A stretch of 64,000 nt of DNA from QVMM01 sp047030855 (GCA_047030855.1 JBKYIJ010000009.1:82021-146020), one strand, 5' to 3'; positions 9,751-19,145 are shown, numbered from the stretch's first letter. Notes: generated by a model from the sequence alone, not told the origin. Translations and numbers: made by a program.

Positions 9751-11274
9751 ATGAAAAGATTTTGGAAAAATGTAACTACCTATGTTGTAGTAATACTTGT
9801 GAGCGTTGGCGCTACATATGCCACGTACAGCTATTTGGAGAGTAGAAGCAATGGCGGAGGTTCTTTGGATCTGTACAAAACTTTCAGCGGACAAACCGAC
9901 AACAAAAATGTGCATCTGGCAAGTTTCACGGCAGAAGGATATCCCGACTTTACGCAAGTAGCGGAAAATTCTATCCATGCGGTGGTAAATATTAAATCTG
10001 TGGTAAAACAGGACAACAGCAGAGCAGGAAGGCAAAGGATGATAGATCCGTTTGAATTTTTCTTCGGATTCGGGGACAGGGGAGATATTCAACCTCAACC
10101 AAGCATAGGGTTCGGTTCGGGCGTAATAATTTCCAAAGACGGATACATAATCACCAATAATCACGTGGTGGACAAAGCAAACGAAATAGAAGTTACGCTT
10201 AACGACAATCGCAAATTCACGGCAAAACTCATCGGTGCAGACCCGACAACAGATATAGCTTTACTAAAAATAGAAGGAAATGATTTTCCGATAATACCAT
10301 TCGGAAATTCAGACGATCTGAGAGTCGGAGAATGGGTGTTGGCTATCGGAAACCCCTTTAATCTGACATCAACCGTGACAGCGGGAATCGTAAGTGCGAA
10401 AGCACGTGGAGGCATAGGCGGCAGCGGTGCGGAAAGCATTCAGTCCTTTATTCAGACAGACGCTGCCATTAATCCGGGAAACAGTGGAGGCGCGCTCGTA
10501 AATACAAAAGGAGAACTGGTAGGTATCAATACCGCGATATATTCACAAACAGGGAATTTTGCAGGATACGGTTTTGCGGTTCCTATTTCGATCGCAGGAA
10601 AAGTAATAGCCGATCTTAAAGAATACGGAACGGTTCAAAGAGCAGTCTTAGGCATTGTCATTACAGACGTTGCCAATGCGAAAGAGCAATATCCCGACAA
10701 GACAAAAGACATCAAAGTTACCGAGGGCGTTTATGTCGACAGTTTTGCTGACCGCAGTCCCGCAAAAGAAGCAGGCGTGGCAACAGGTGATGTTATTGTC
10801 GCCGTCGACGGTATTAAAGTTCGTAACGTCGGAGAATTGCAGGAACAAATAAGCAAGCACCGTCCGGGTAATAAGGTTAATATTACCGTAAAAAGAGGCG
10901 ATGCGGACAAATCCTTCACCGTTACGCTGAAAAACAGAGACGGAAATACGTCGGTCGTTAAAAAAACAGACGGATTAGCAGCCGTAGGAGCAGCGTTTAA
11001 AGAATTAACGCCGGAAGATAAGAGAAAATATGGTATAAGTTTCGGGGTTGAAGTTGCTGGAGTCGATAACGACGGAAAATTTTACAGCGCAGGCATAAGC
11101 AAAGGATTCGTTATTTTAAAAATAAATAATCAAAGCGTATCATCCGTAAGCGATGTTGAAAGTATAATTCAGTCGGTAGGAAAATCTCAGGACAAAGGTT
11201 TATTCGTTACGGGTTTTTATCCGAATGCAACTGACAACCGTACAAGATATTACGCTATAGATTTGGGAGAATAA
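9751..11274 (+). CDS. degP: Periplasmic Do/DegP (HtrA) serine protease
   Basis: This 507-residue envelope protease/chaperone degrades misfolded periplasmic proteins. It has an N-terminal membrane-spanning signal (VVVILVSVGATYATYSYL), a trypsin-like domain with the triad His138 (TNNHVVD), Asp168 (TTDIALLKIEG) and Ser245 (NPGNSGGALVN), then two PDZ domains (about residues 285-390 and 410-500), the usual HtrA layout. The gene is monocistronic between its own upstream control region and rpoD. Confidence 0.96.
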   Translation: MKRFWKNVTTYVVVILVSVGATYATYSYLESRSNGGGSLDLYKTFSGQTDNKNVHLASFTAEGYPDFTQVAENSIHAVVNIKSVVKQDNSRAGRQRMIDPFEFFFGFGDRGDIQPQPSIGFGSGVIISKDGYIITNNHVVDKANEIEVTLNDNRKFTAKLIGADPTTDIALLKIEGNDFPIIPFGNSDDLRVGEWVLAIGNPFNLTSTVTAGIVSAKARGGIGGSGAESIQSFIQTDAAINPGNSGGALVNTKGELVGINTAIYSQTGNFAGYGFAVPISIAGKVIADLKEYGTVQRAVLGIVITDVANAKEQYPDKTKDIKVTEGVYVDSFADRSPAKEAGVATGDVIVAVDGIKVRNVGELQEQISKHRPGNKVNITVKRGDADKSFTVTLKNRDGNTSVVKKTDGLAAVGAAFKELTPEDKRKYGISFGVEVAGVDNDGKFYSAGISKGFVILKINNQSVSSVSDVESIIQSVGKSQDKGLFVTGFYPNATDNRTRYYAIDLGE

Positions 11275-11365
11275 CAATTTTAAGATAATTATATATACAA
11301 AATAGGTAATAAAATATTTCGAATTATGTTTGGCAAATATATTACATTAATGGAGAATTTTTTAT

Positions 11366-11373
11366 TATATTTG
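11366..11373 (+). promoter_or_regulatory. -7 element TATATTTG for rpoD
   Basis: TATATTTG matches TAnnTTTG, 50 bases before the rpoD start. The -33 region is AT-rich without a clean TTTG. Confidence 0.5.
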
Positions 11374-11422
11374 CAGTCATTTTTCGGAAAGTAAGAATCA
11401 ATCATAACACAAGGGAGAGTAA

Positions 11423-12283
11423 ATGAGGCAGTTAAAGATAACAAAGTCAATTACTAACAGAGAAAGTGCTTCTCTTGACAAGTATTTGCAGGAAATCGGA
11501 AGAGAAGACCTGATTACGGTGGAAGAAGAAGTAGAATTGGCACAGGCGATAAAAAGGGGAGACAGGGCAGCATTAGAAAAATTAACGAGAGCAAATTTAC
11601 GCTTTGTTGTATCCGTTGCAAAACAGTATCAGAATCAAGGATTAAGCCTTCCCGATTTGATTAATGAGGGGAATTTGGGGTTGATTAAAGCGGCTGAGAA
11701 ATTTGACGAAACCAGAGGTTTCAAATTTATCAGTTATGCCGTTTGGTGGATACGCCAATCGATCCTTCAGGCATTGGCGGAACAGTCGCGTATAGTGCGT
11801 CTGCCGTTAAACCAAGTAGGTTCTCTTAACAAGATAAGTAAAGCATTTTCCAAATTCGAACAGGAACACGAGCGTAAACCTTCTGCCGAAGAACTTGCGG
11901 ATGAACTCGATATTCCCGTAGACAAAATAGCCGATTCGCTTAAAGTATCGGGACGCCATATTTCTATGGATGCACCTTTTGTCGAAGGGGAAGATAACAG
12001 TTTGCTCGACGTTTTGGTTAATGATGACGCTCCTATTGCCGACAGAACGCTTATTAACGAGTCGTTACAGCAAGAAATAGAAAGAGCTTTATCAACACTG
12101 ACTGAAAGAGAGAGCGAAATTATAAAAATGTTTTTCGGAATCGGATGTCAGGAAATGACTCTTGAAGAAATCGGAGATAAATTCCAGTTGACAAGAGAGC
12201 GTGTCCGTCAGATTAAAGAAAAAGCAATTAAAAGGCTTCGCCAGAACTCAAGAAGCAAATTACTGAAAAGCTATTTAGGTTAA
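11423..12283 (+). CDS. rpoD: Primary sigma factor RpoD/SigA, short Bacteroidetes form
   Basis: This is the housekeeping sigma-70, 286 residues. It lacks region 1.1, as usual in Bacteroidota, and starts with region 1.2 (SLDKYLQEIGREDLITVEEEV). Region 2 is present (NLRFVVSVAKQYQNQGL, DLINEGNLGLIKAAEKFD, RGFKFISYAVWWIRQSI), then region 3 and region 4 with its helix-turn-helix (LEEIGDKFQLTRERVRQIKE). It recognises the TAnnTTTG promoters seen through this window. AGGGAG lies 8-13 bases before the ATG. A strong terminator follows. Confidence 0.97.
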   Translation: MRQLKITKSITNRESASLDKYLQEIGREDLITVEEEVELAQAIKRGDRAALEKLTRANLRFVVSVAKQYQNQGLSLPDLINEGNLGLIKAAEKFDETRGFKFISYAVWWIRQSILQALAEQSRIVRLPLNQVGSLNKISKAFSKFEQEHERKPSAEELADELDIPVDKIADSLKVSGRHISMDAPFVEGEDNSLLDVLVNDDAPIADRTLINESLQQEIERALSTLTERESEIIKMFFGIGCQEMTLEEIGDKFQLTRERVRQIKEKAIKRLRQNSRSKLLKSYLG

Positions 12284-12305
12284 TATAAACCGATAATAAA
12301 ATCAG

Positions 12306-12338
12306 AAAGCCGATAAAATAATGTTTATCGGCTTTTTT
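12306..12338 (+). terminator. Rho-independent terminator of rpoD
   Basis: The stem AAAGCCGATAAA (12306-12317) pairs with TTTATCGGCTTT (12324-12335) around a 6-base loop and runs into a T6 tract. Confidence 0.9.
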
Positions 12339-12371
12339 AGTTATATATTTCCTGAAGATCAATAAAATTCT

Positions 12372-12379
12372 TAATTTTG
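12372..12379 (+). promoter_or_regulatory. -7 element TAATTTTG for pheT
   Basis: TAATTTTG fits TAnnTTTG, about 75 bases before the pheT ATG. I found no leader peptide rich in Phe and no T-box in the 5' region. Confidence 0.45.
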
Positions 12380-12453
12380 GAATCGTTTTTTGCGAATATA
12401 TAAACAGATAGATATAACACGCTTTTACTCAGCGAAAAAAGTAACAACAAATT

Positions 12454-14919
12454 ATGAATATCTCGTATAACTGGTTAAAAGATTATTTGGATTTTGATCT
12501 GTCGCCCGACGAAACGGCTGCTGCACTTACATCCATCGGATTGGAAACGGGCAGTGTGGAAGAAATACAAAGCGTCAAAGGCGGGCTTGAAGGGCTGGTA
12601 ATCGGAGAAGTATTAACTTGTGTAGATCATCCGAATTCCGACCATTTGCATATCACAACCGTAAATGTCGGGCAGGATGAGCCTTTGCAAATAGTTTGCG
12701 GAGCGGCTAATGTCGTGGCAGGGCAAAAGGTAGTGGTTGCACTTGTCGGTACTACCCTGTATTCGGGAGAAGACCCTTTTACAATAAAAAAATCCAAGAT
12801 CAGGGGAGAAGAATCATTCGGAATGATCTGTGCCGAAGATGAAATAGGCATAGGTACAAGCCATGAAGGAATAATAGTATTACCCGAAAATGCAAAAGTC
12901 GGAACTCTCGCAAAGGACTATTACAATATCAAGAGCGACTACATTCTTGAAGTCGATCTTACGCCAAACCGAATAGATGCTGCTTCGCATTACGGGGTTG
13001 CACGCGACTTGGCTGCTTACTTGAAACGAAACGGATATAGATATTCATTAAACAAGCCGTCTGTAGAACCATTCGATATTGATGTGAAAAACGGTGGTAT
13101 CGATGTAGTGATAGAAAACACCGAAGCTTGCCCGCGTTATACGGGACTGACAATAAAAGGCGTGAAAGTCGGCGAGAGCCCCGAATGGTTGAAAAACAGG
13201 CTGACAATGATCGGACTACGCCCGATAAACAATGTGGTGGATATTACTAACTACGTTTTACATGAATTCGGGCATCCTCTTCACGCTTTCGATGCGAAAT
13301 ACATTACAGGGGGTTCGGTTATCGTCAAAACAGTTGCCGAAGGGACAAAATTCACAACATTGGACGAAACTGAACGAACGCTAAGCGATAAAGACTTAAT
13401 GATATGTAACGATAAAGAAGGAATGTGTATCGGCGGCGTATTCGGAGGGCTTAAATCAGGCGTAACGGAATCGACTACTGACGTTTTTCTTGAATGTGCA
13501 TACTTCAATCCGACATGGATACGCAAAACGGCACGCAGGCACGGTATAAATACGGATTCTTCTTTCCGTTTCGAACGCGGCTGCGATCCGAATGACAATC
13601 TGTATATACTCAAACGCGCTGCCCTCTTGATAAAAGAGATTGCAGGAGGAGAATTTGTCGGAGAAATACGCGATGTCTATCCTAAAAAAATCGAAAAACC
13701 TATCGTAGAACTTTCGTACGAAAAAATCAATTCTTTGATAGGGAAAGAAATCGAGCCCGATGTGGTTATGTCCATTCTCGAAAGTCTGGAAATAAATCAG
13801 GCAGGCGATGCCGAAGATACATTGATTCTCGCAATCCCGACTTACCGCGTGGACGTTACTCGCGATGTGGATGTTATAGAGGACATACTTCGCATTTACG
13901 GATATAATAATGTGGAGATCGTGGACGAGGTGAAATCGAGCCTTTCTTATCAGACTCCGACTGACAGGAGTTACGATCAGCAGAATATAATATCGGAACA
14001 GCTTACAGGAGAAGGTTTTTATGAAATAATGAACAATTCCTTGACAAAGGAGGCATATTATACTCATTTGAATACTTATCCTGAAAAAAACTGTGTAAGA
14101 TTGCTGAATCCGTTAAGCACCGATCTGAACGTTATGCGTCAGACTCTTTTGTTCGGAGGACTGGAAAGCATTTCTTACAACCGAAACAGAAAACATTCCG
14201 ATCTTCGTTTCTATGAATTCGGGAATTGTTATTTCTACGACGAAAGCAAAAAAACGGAAAACGAAAACCTTAAAGAGTATTCCGAAGAATTTCATCTCGG
14301 TCTATGGCTTACAGGTAACAACGCGAGCAACAGCTGGAGTGTAAAAGACGAGAAAATGTCGGTATACCAACTGAAAGGATATGTTGAAAATATACTGTTG
14401 CGTTTAGGCATTTCAGGCGGACAATACAGCTATGAGCAAATATCAAACGATATATACAGCGCTGCCCTCGTTATTAAAACCCGAAACAGGGAACTCGGCA
14501 CACTGGGCATTGTGAATAATAAATTGTTCAAAGAAACAAATATTCAGCATTCGGCGGAAGTATATTTTGCAGAACTTAACTGGAATGCGCTTATGAAGGA
14601 AGTCAAAAAGCATACGGTTACATTCAGGGAAATATCAAAATTTCCTGCTGTCAGCCGCGACTTGGCTCTCTTGATTGACAAAAACATCAAGTTCGAACAA
14701 ATACAGGATATTGCCTATAAAACCGAAAGAAAACTGCTTAAAGAGGTCAGCCTTTTCGATGTCTATGAAGGAAAAAACCTGCCTGAAGGTAAAAAATCGT
14801 ATGCTGTGAATTTCGTTTTGCAGGACGATGAAAAAACCCTTACCGATAAACAGATAGACGCCATAATGAATAAGATTCGGGCTAATATCGAAAAGGAAAC
14901 GGGAGCGCAATTAAGGTAA
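12454..14919 (+). CDS. pheT: Phenylalanyl-tRNA synthetase beta subunit
   Basis: This 821-residue subunit forms the alpha2-beta2 enzyme that charges tRNA-Phe. In order it has the N-terminal domain, a tRNA-binding OB fold (about 40-150, GLVIGEVLTCVDHPNSDHL), the B3/B4 editing domain (PRYTGLTIKGVKVGESPEWL), B5 (about 400-470), a core catalytic-like domain, and the C-terminal anticodon-binding FDX-ACB domain (FREISKFPAVSRDLALLID). It is full length. The pheS partner is not in this window, so the two subunit genes are unlinked here. Confidence 0.97.
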   Translation: MNISYNWLKDYLDFDLSPDETAAALTSIGLETGSVEEIQSVKGGLEGLVIGEVLTCVDHPNSDHLHITTVNVGQDEPLQIVCGAANVVAGQKVVVALVGTTLYSGEDPFTIKKSKIRGEESFGMICAEDEIGIGTSHEGIIVLPENAKVGTLAKDYYNIKSDYILEVDLTPNRIDAASHYGVARDLAAYLKRNGYRYSLNKPSVEPFDIDVKNGGIDVVIENTEACPRYTGLTIKGVKVGESPEWLKNRLTMIGLRPINNVVDITNYVLHEFGHPLHAFDAKYITGGSVIVKTVAEGTKFTTLDETERTLSDKDLMICNDKEGMCIGGVFGGLKSGVTESTTDVFLECAYFNPTWIRKTARRHGINTDSSFRFERGCDPNDNLYILKRAALLIKEIAGGEFVGEIRDVYPKKIEKPIVELSYEKINSLIGKEIEPDVVMSILESLEINQAGDAEDTLILAIPTYRVDVTRDVDVIEDILRIYGYNNVEIVDEVKSSLSYQTPTDRSYDQQNIISEQLTGEGFYEIMNNSLTKEAYYTHLNTYPEKNCVRLLNPLSTDLNVMRQTLLFGGLESISYNRNRKHSDLRFYEFGNCYFYDESKKTENENLKEYSEEFHLGLWLTGNNASNSWSVKDEKMSVYQLKGYVENILLRLGISGGQYSYEQISNDIYSAALVIKTRNRELGTLGIVNNKLFKETNIQHSAEVYFAELNWNALMKEVKKHTVTFREISKFPAVSRDLALLIDKNIKFEQIQDIAYKTERKLLKEVSLFDVYEGKNLPEGKKSYAVNFVLQDDEKTLTDKQIDAIMNKIRANIEKETGAQLR

Positions 14920-14941
14920 TATTTTTTTCTTAAAATATAAT

Positions 14942-14967
14942 AAAAGGTTGAATAATTTCAGCCTTTT
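14942..14967 (+). terminator. Terminator of pheT
   Basis: AAAAGGTTGAA (14942-14952) pairs with TTCAGCCTTTT (14957-14967), with one G-T pair and a 4-base loop, followed by an AT-rich tail. Confidence 0.75.
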
Positions 14968-15040
14968 ATTTTTATATAACATACTGATTATAAATTTTAT
15001 TCGTACATTCGTAGCATACCGAAACAGAAACAATCATGTT

Positions 15041-15862
15041 ATGAAAGTTTTGGGTGTGAAGATATGTACAATCGCTTTGTTGCTGTCATTTACCTCTTGC
15101 CAAAGGGAAAATGACGACGCTTCCAATATAAATGTCACTCAGATGAAAGAAGCATATTGCGACAGAATATCTTCACCCGATGTACGGATGTGTACCGAGA
15201 TACCTTTCTCAAAAGATATTGCTGATTCAAAAGGGTTAAAAGCCGCTTTGCTCAAAAACAAAAGATGGAAAACAGGGCAGACAATCCGGGTTAAGTTCCT
15301 CAACGGACATTCTTATTTGCAGGATAATGTAAAAAAATATGCGGATATGTGGCTGGATTACGCCAACCTCAAATTCGAATACGTAGGACCAAACGAAAAG
15401 GCTGACATAAAAATAGCTTTCAAATGGGATTGCGATTATTCCACTTGGTCGTATTTAGGTACTGATTGCAGAAGTATAAAACAAAATCAGCCGACAATGA
15501 ATTTTGGATGGTTCGATCAATACACTCACGATATTGAGTTCCAACGTGTCGTCCTGCATGAGTTCGGGCATGCTTTGGGACTTGTTCATGAACATCAGAA
15601 TCCACTGGCAGATATACAATGGGACAAAGAAGCCGTCTATTCTTACTACAATAATTTTGAAGGTTGGGACAAAGAAAAAGTGGATAGAAATATATTCGAT
15701 AAATACAGTACCAACCAAACCAACTACACGCGATTCGATGATAAATCCATAATGCTGTACGCTATTGACGAAAATTTTACTCTGGACAAATTCAGCATAG
15801 ATTGGAATCGGGAATTGTCTGAAACAGACAGGAACTTTATCTCGAAAATATATCCGTATTAA
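15041..15862 (+). CDS. Astacin-like zinc metalloprotease lipoprotein
   Basis: This is a surface or periplasmic lipoprotein protease of about 273 residues. ATG 15041 is chosen because it gives a clean signal peptide and lipobox (LLLSFTSC); an in-frame upstream ATG at 14948 lies in the pheT terminator. The zinc motif HEFGHALGLVHEH starts at His173 (HExxHxxGxxH), with a downstream SIMLYAID that fits the Met-turn (SxMxY) of astacins/metzincins. No pro-domain or accessory domain is seen. TACATTCG at about 15004 could be its -7 box. The substrate is unknown. Confidence 0.85.
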   Translation: MKVLGVKICTIALLLSFTSCQRENDDASNINVTQMKEAYCDRISSPDVRMCTEIPFSKDIADSKGLKAALLKNKRWKTGQTIRVKFLNGHSYLQDNVKKYADMWLDYANLKFEYVGPNEKADIKIAFKWDCDYSTWSYLGTDCRSIKQNQPTMNFGWFDQYTHDIEFQRVVLHEFGHALGLVHEHQNPLADIQWDKEAVYSYYNNFEGWDKEKVDRNIFDKYSTNQTNYTRFDDKSIMLYAIDENFTLDKFSIDWNRELSETDRNFISKIYPY

Positions 15863-15926
15863 TCATAACCTTACTCAAAATCACATCTTTTTGTATATTT
15901 CAGAAATCTCTGTGAGATATTTTTTA

Positions 15927-15934
15927 TACTTTTG
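15927..15934 (+). promoter_or_regulatory. -7 element TACTTTTG for yebC
   Basis: TACTTTTG matches TAnnTTTG and sits 35 bases before the yebC ATG. Confidence 0.55.
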
Positions 15935-15969
15935 CCATGCGAAAAATAAAACAATAAAGACAATATATC

Positions 15970-16689
15970 ATGGGTAGAGCGTTTGAATACCGAAAAGCGA
16001 CGAAACTTAAACGTTGGGGCAATATGGCCCGCGTTTTTACAAAATTGGGCAAACAAATAACAATGGCTGTAAAAGCCGGCGGATCTGAGCCTGACACAAA
16101 TCCGAGACTGAGAGTCCTGATGCAACAGGCAAAAAAGGAAAACATGCCCAAGGATAATGTCGAAAGAGCCATAAAAAAGGCCACATCGAAAGATGAATCA
16201 GACTATAAAGAAGTAGTATATGAAGGATATGGACCTTTCGGAATCGCCATTGTTGTCGAAACTGCTACGGACAACCCCACACGTACGGTTGCAAATGTAA
16301 GAAGCTATTTTAACAAACACGGAGGTTCGCTCGGAACGACAGGAAGCCTCGAATTTCTTTTCGATCACAAATGCGTATTTAACATTGCAGCTAAAAACGG
16401 CGTGTCGCTCGATGATCTGGAACTGGAACTGATTGATTTCGGAGTGGACGAAGTAGAGCAGGATGACGAAGACAACATCATTCTTTACGGAGAATTCAAA
16501 TCATATGCCGATATCCAAAAATATCTGGAAGAAAACGGATTTGAAATTCACAGTGCAGAATTTGAACGCATACCTCACGAATTGAAAGAACTGGATGAAG
16601 AACAACGCGCGACGATAAACAAACTTCTTGACAAGTTCGAAGAAGATGATGACGTGCAGAACGTTTTTCACAATATGAAAGAAGAATAA
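15970..16689 (+). CDS. yebC: YebC/TACO1 family protein
   Basis: This cytoplasmic protein of 239 residues matches the family along its whole length: the start MGRAFEYRKATKLKRWGNMA, then KQITMAVKAGG, PKDNVERAIKKA and GTTGSLEFLF. YebC proteins are implicated in translation of difficult stretches such as polyproline and, in some species, in transcription control. The gene is followed after 15 bases by the AlkC-like gene, so the two are probably cotranscribed. Confidence 0.95.
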   Translation: MGRAFEYRKATKLKRWGNMARVFTKLGKQITMAVKAGGSEPDTNPRLRVLMQQAKKENMPKDNVERAIKKATSKDESDYKEVVYEGYGPFGIAIVVETATDNPTRTVANVRSYFNKHGGSLGTTGSLEFLFDHKCVFNIAAKNGVSLDDLELELIDFGVDEVEQDDEDNIILYGEFKSYADIQKYLEENGFEIHSAEFERIPHELKELDEEQRATINKLLDKFEEDDDVQNVFHNMKEE

Positions 16690-16704
16690 GATCAGTAATA
16701 TAGC

Positions 16705-17520
16705 GTGATCACAACAGAGATTCTCAACCGAAAAGGTGCAATCAAATCCGATCTGATACCGAATGATGTAATAGATTTATTAAATCAGGGTAAAATCGAG
16801 TCCGTAAATTTAACGGAATGGCTGAATGTAGATCAGAATATATTACTAAAAAAAGTACTGGCTGAATCAGGAAAAGAAAATTATCTGCAAGATTGTAAAA
16901 AAGAGTTGTCCACACTCAAAACCCGGAGCATGGTACAATGTATTGCTTGTATAGGGACGAATCTTCTTAAACAATCGAAACAGATCGGGGATAAAGATTT
17001 GTTCAAGCATTTGGCAGATCATAAATCGGACAGCGTGCGATGTTGGGCTTTGTATTTTATTGGTGCTGATACGACGCTATCTCTCAAAGACAAACTAAAC
17101 GGAATCAAACAGTTTGCAGCCGATAGCCATTTCGGAGTAAGAGAAATAGCTTGGATGGCTATACGGCAGGATATAATTGATAATCTGGAAGAGTCAATCA
17201 GCATTTTATCGGAATGGACTTCCGACAGAGATCCCAATATACGCCGTTTCGCAAGTGAATCGACACGTCCAAGAGGCGTTTGGTGCAAACATATCGAGGC
17301 GTTAAAAATGAAACCCGAAATGGCTGTATCAATCCTCCGACCTTTAAGAAGCGACAGCAACAAATATGTTCAGGATAGCGTTGCCAATTGGATAAACGAC
17401 GCAAGCAAAACAAATCCGCAATGGGTGGAGATGCTTTGTAAAAATTGGTTGAAAGAGTCTCCAACCAAAGAAACTCAGTATATAGTAAAAAGGGCTTTAA
17501 GAAGCATCAATAAAAAATAA
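16705..17520 (+). CDS. DNA alkylation repair HEAT-repeat protein (AlkC/AlkD-like)
   Basis: This 271-residue all-helical protein is built of HEAT-like repeats, as in the DNA-alkylation repair glycosylases that remove 3-methyladenine and related adducts. Family-type blocks are RFASESTRPRGVWCKHI, LRPLRSDSNKYVQDSVANWI and NDASKTNPQWVEMLC. The best start is GTG 16705, just after yebC; no better ATG precedes the conserved part. The pairing with yebC implies shared transcription. I infer the enzyme activity from family resemblance and did not map a catalytic residue. Confidence 0.8.
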   Translation: MITTEILNRKGAIKSDLIPNDVIDLLNQGKIESVNLTEWLNVDQNILLKKVLAESGKENYLQDCKKELSTLKTRSMVQCIACIGTNLLKQSKQIGDKDLFKHLADHKSDSVRCWALYFIGADTTLSLKDKLNGIKQFAADSHFGVREIAWMAIRQDIIDNLEESISILSEWTSDRDPNIRRFASESTRPRGVWCKHIEALKMKPEMAVSILRPLRSDSNKYVQDSVANWINDASKTNPQWVEMLCKNWLKESPTKETQYIVKRALRSINKK

Positions 17521-17530
17521 CCGATAAAAA

Positions 17531-17560
17531 TTTGTATTTTATAATTTTTTCATATATTTG
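17531..17560 (+). promoter_or_regulatory. Promoter of the trpB leader transcript
   Basis: TTTG (17531-17534) and TATATTTG (17553-17560) are separated by 18 bases, close to the Bacteroidetes -33/-7 pattern. Transcription would start near 17567, about 16 bases before the leader peptide. Confidence 0.6.
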
Positions 17561-17582
17561 CAAATATCAAAATGACATAGAA

Positions 17583-17669
17583 ATGAATTTTCAGCTTACA
17601 AATACATATTGGTGGTGGCACTTACAAGAAACAAAAATTGTGAGTCACATTAGGTATGCATTAAAATGA
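17583..17669 (+). CDS. trpL: trp leader peptide (28 residues, Tyr-Trp-Trp-Trp-His core)
   Basis: This is a short ORF, ATG 17583 to TGA 17667-17669. It begins MNFQLTNTYWWWHLQ; residues 10-12 are three consecutive Trp codons (TGG at 17610-17618). Its only plausible role is to report charged tRNA-Trp supply: a ribosome stalled at the Trp codons leaves the downstream RNA free for the antiterminator, while a ribosome that reaches the stop allows the terminator. It lies between a recognisable promoter and trpB. No strong Shine-Dalgarno is seen, which is normal in Bacteroidota. Confidence 0.85.
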   Translation: MNFQLTNTYWWWHLQETKIVSHIRYALK

Positions 17670-17730
17670 AAATTCAATAAAAATATAAATAGCTGATCGC
17701 CTATCGTTCTCACGGTAGGCGATTTTTTTT
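17640..17730 (+). promoter_or_regulatory. trp attenuator: antiterminator and rho-independent terminator
   Basis: The terminator stem ATCGCCTATCG (17696-17706) pairs with CGGTAGGCGAT (17713-17723), 11 bp with one T-G pair and a 6-base loop, followed by T8. Competing pairing is possible between GTGAG (17640-17644) and CTCAC (17709-17713), and between TAGG (17651-17654) and CCTA (17700-17703); this would take the terminator's left arm. The 5' antiterminator strand lies inside the last codons of the leader peptide, so a ribosome finishing the leader covers it. The terminator is certain by eye; the antiterminator is predicted. Confidence 0.85.
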
Positions 17731-17773
17731 ATTAAAACACATTAAGAACAATCATAATATAAATTTAAAGAAA

Positions 17774-19129
17774 ATGAAAAAGAAAATTATCCTGAACGAA
17801 AACGACATCCCGAGACAATGGTATAACATAGTGGCTGATATGAAGAATAAACCCCTTCCTCCACTTAATCCGCAAACAAAACAGCCGCTTAATCCTGAGG
17901 ATTTAGAACCTATTTTCGCAAAAGAACTGATTGCCCAAGAGGTTTCGCAGGAAAGGTGGATCGAAATACCCGACGAAGTGCGGGAGCTGTATAAAATATG
18001 GAGACCGACGCCTTTGGTGAGAGCCTTTGGCTTGGAGAAGGCTCTGGATACGCCTGCACATATCTATTTCAAGAACGAAGGCGTGAGCCCTGTGGGATCT
18101 CACAAATTAAATTCCGCTATTCCTCAGGCTTATTACAATAAGAAACAGGGCGTGAAAAAACTGACAACCGAAACAGGAGCAGGACAATGGGGAGCAGCAC
18201 TGAGTTTCGCGGCAAGCGTTTTCGGATTGGATCTGGAGGTTTATATGGTTAAAGTCAGCTACAATCAGAAACCTTATCGCAGAATGATGATGCAGACGTG
18301 GGGAGCTGACGTTTTTGCATCTCCCAGCAACAGAACGGAGGCGGGAAGAAAAATTTTGGCTCAGAACCCCAACGATTCGGGCAGTTTAGGAATAGCTATA
18401 TCGGAAGCCGTAGAAGTGGCTGCGAAAGATCCTAATGCGAAATACACACTGGGAAGCGTACTTAACCACGTAGTACTCCATCAGACAATAATCGGACTGG
18501 AAAGCGAAAAGCAAATGGAAATAGCAGGAGAATATCCTGATATTATAATCGGATGTTTCGGTGGCGGATCAAATTTCTCGGGGATTTCCTTCCCGTTCCT
18601 TCGCCACAAACTGACTGAAAATAAAAACATACGCGTCATAGCTGCCGAACCTGCCAGTTGTCCTAAATTGTCAAGAGGAAAATTTGAATATGACTTCGGA
18701 GACAGCGTTGGGTTAACACCTCTACTGCCGATGTACACTTTAGGACATGACTTCCATCCTGCCGATATTCATGCAGGAGGATTGAGATATCACGGTGCAG
18801 GGACAATAGTAAGCCAGCTAAGAAAAGACGGATTAGTAGAAGTTCAGGACATCACGCAACTCGAAACATTTGAAGCGGGGAGATTGTTTGCAAATACGGA
18901 AGGTATAATTCCTGCCCCTGAGTCCACGCATGCTATTGCGTCAGCCATAAGAGAAGCTTTGAAGGCTAAAGAGGAAGGCAAAGAAAAGGTAATCCTTTTT
19001 AATCTGTCCGGACACGGGCTTATAGACATGACTGCCTACGATCAATTTCTGAACGGCGAAATGACTAACTACAATCTTTCGGATGAAGAGATTGCCAAAA
19101 CGACAGACACTTTGGAAAAATTAGTGTAA
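17774..19129 (+). CDS. trpB: Tryptophan synthase beta chain, TrpB2-type
   Basis: This PLP enzyme condenses indole with serine to give tryptophan. It is 451 residues, longer than the classic TrpB1 of about 400, with the N-terminal extension of TrpB2 (IPRQWYNIVADM). Lys111 in GSHKLNSA binds PLP; GCFGGGSNFSG is the phosphate loop; ETGAGQWG carries the catalytic glutamate. It stands alone without trpA, which fits the TrpB2 idea of a salvage enzyme for free indole. It is under the trp attenuator just upstream and ends in its own terminator. Confidence 0.93.
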   Translation: MKKKIILNENDIPRQWYNIVADMKNKPLPPLNPQTKQPLNPEDLEPIFAKELIAQEVSQERWIEIPDEVRELYKIWRPTPLVRAFGLEKALDTPAHIYFKNEGVSPVGSHKLNSAIPQAYYNKKQGVKKLTTETGAGQWGAALSFAASVFGLDLEVYMVKVSYNQKPYRRMMMQTWGADVFASPSNRTEAGRKILAQNPNDSGSLGIAISEAVEVAAKDPNAKYTLGSVLNHVVLHQTIIGLESEKQMEIAGEYPDIIIGCFGGGSNFSGISFPFLRHKLTENKNIRVIAAEPASCPKLSRGKFEYDFGDSVGLTPLLPMYTLGHDFHPADIHAGGLRYHGAGTIVSQLRKDGLVEVQDITQLETFEAGRLFANTEGIIPAPESTHAIASAIREALKAKEEGKEKVILFNLSGHGLIDMTAYDQFLNGEMTNYNLSDEEIAKTTDTLEKLV

Positions 19130-19145
19130 TTATATATTATTTGAA

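Noticed and set aside
14948..15040. Upstream ATG for the astacin-like gene
   Set aside because: It begins within the pheT terminator hairpin, and only ATG 15041 gives a lipoprotein signal.
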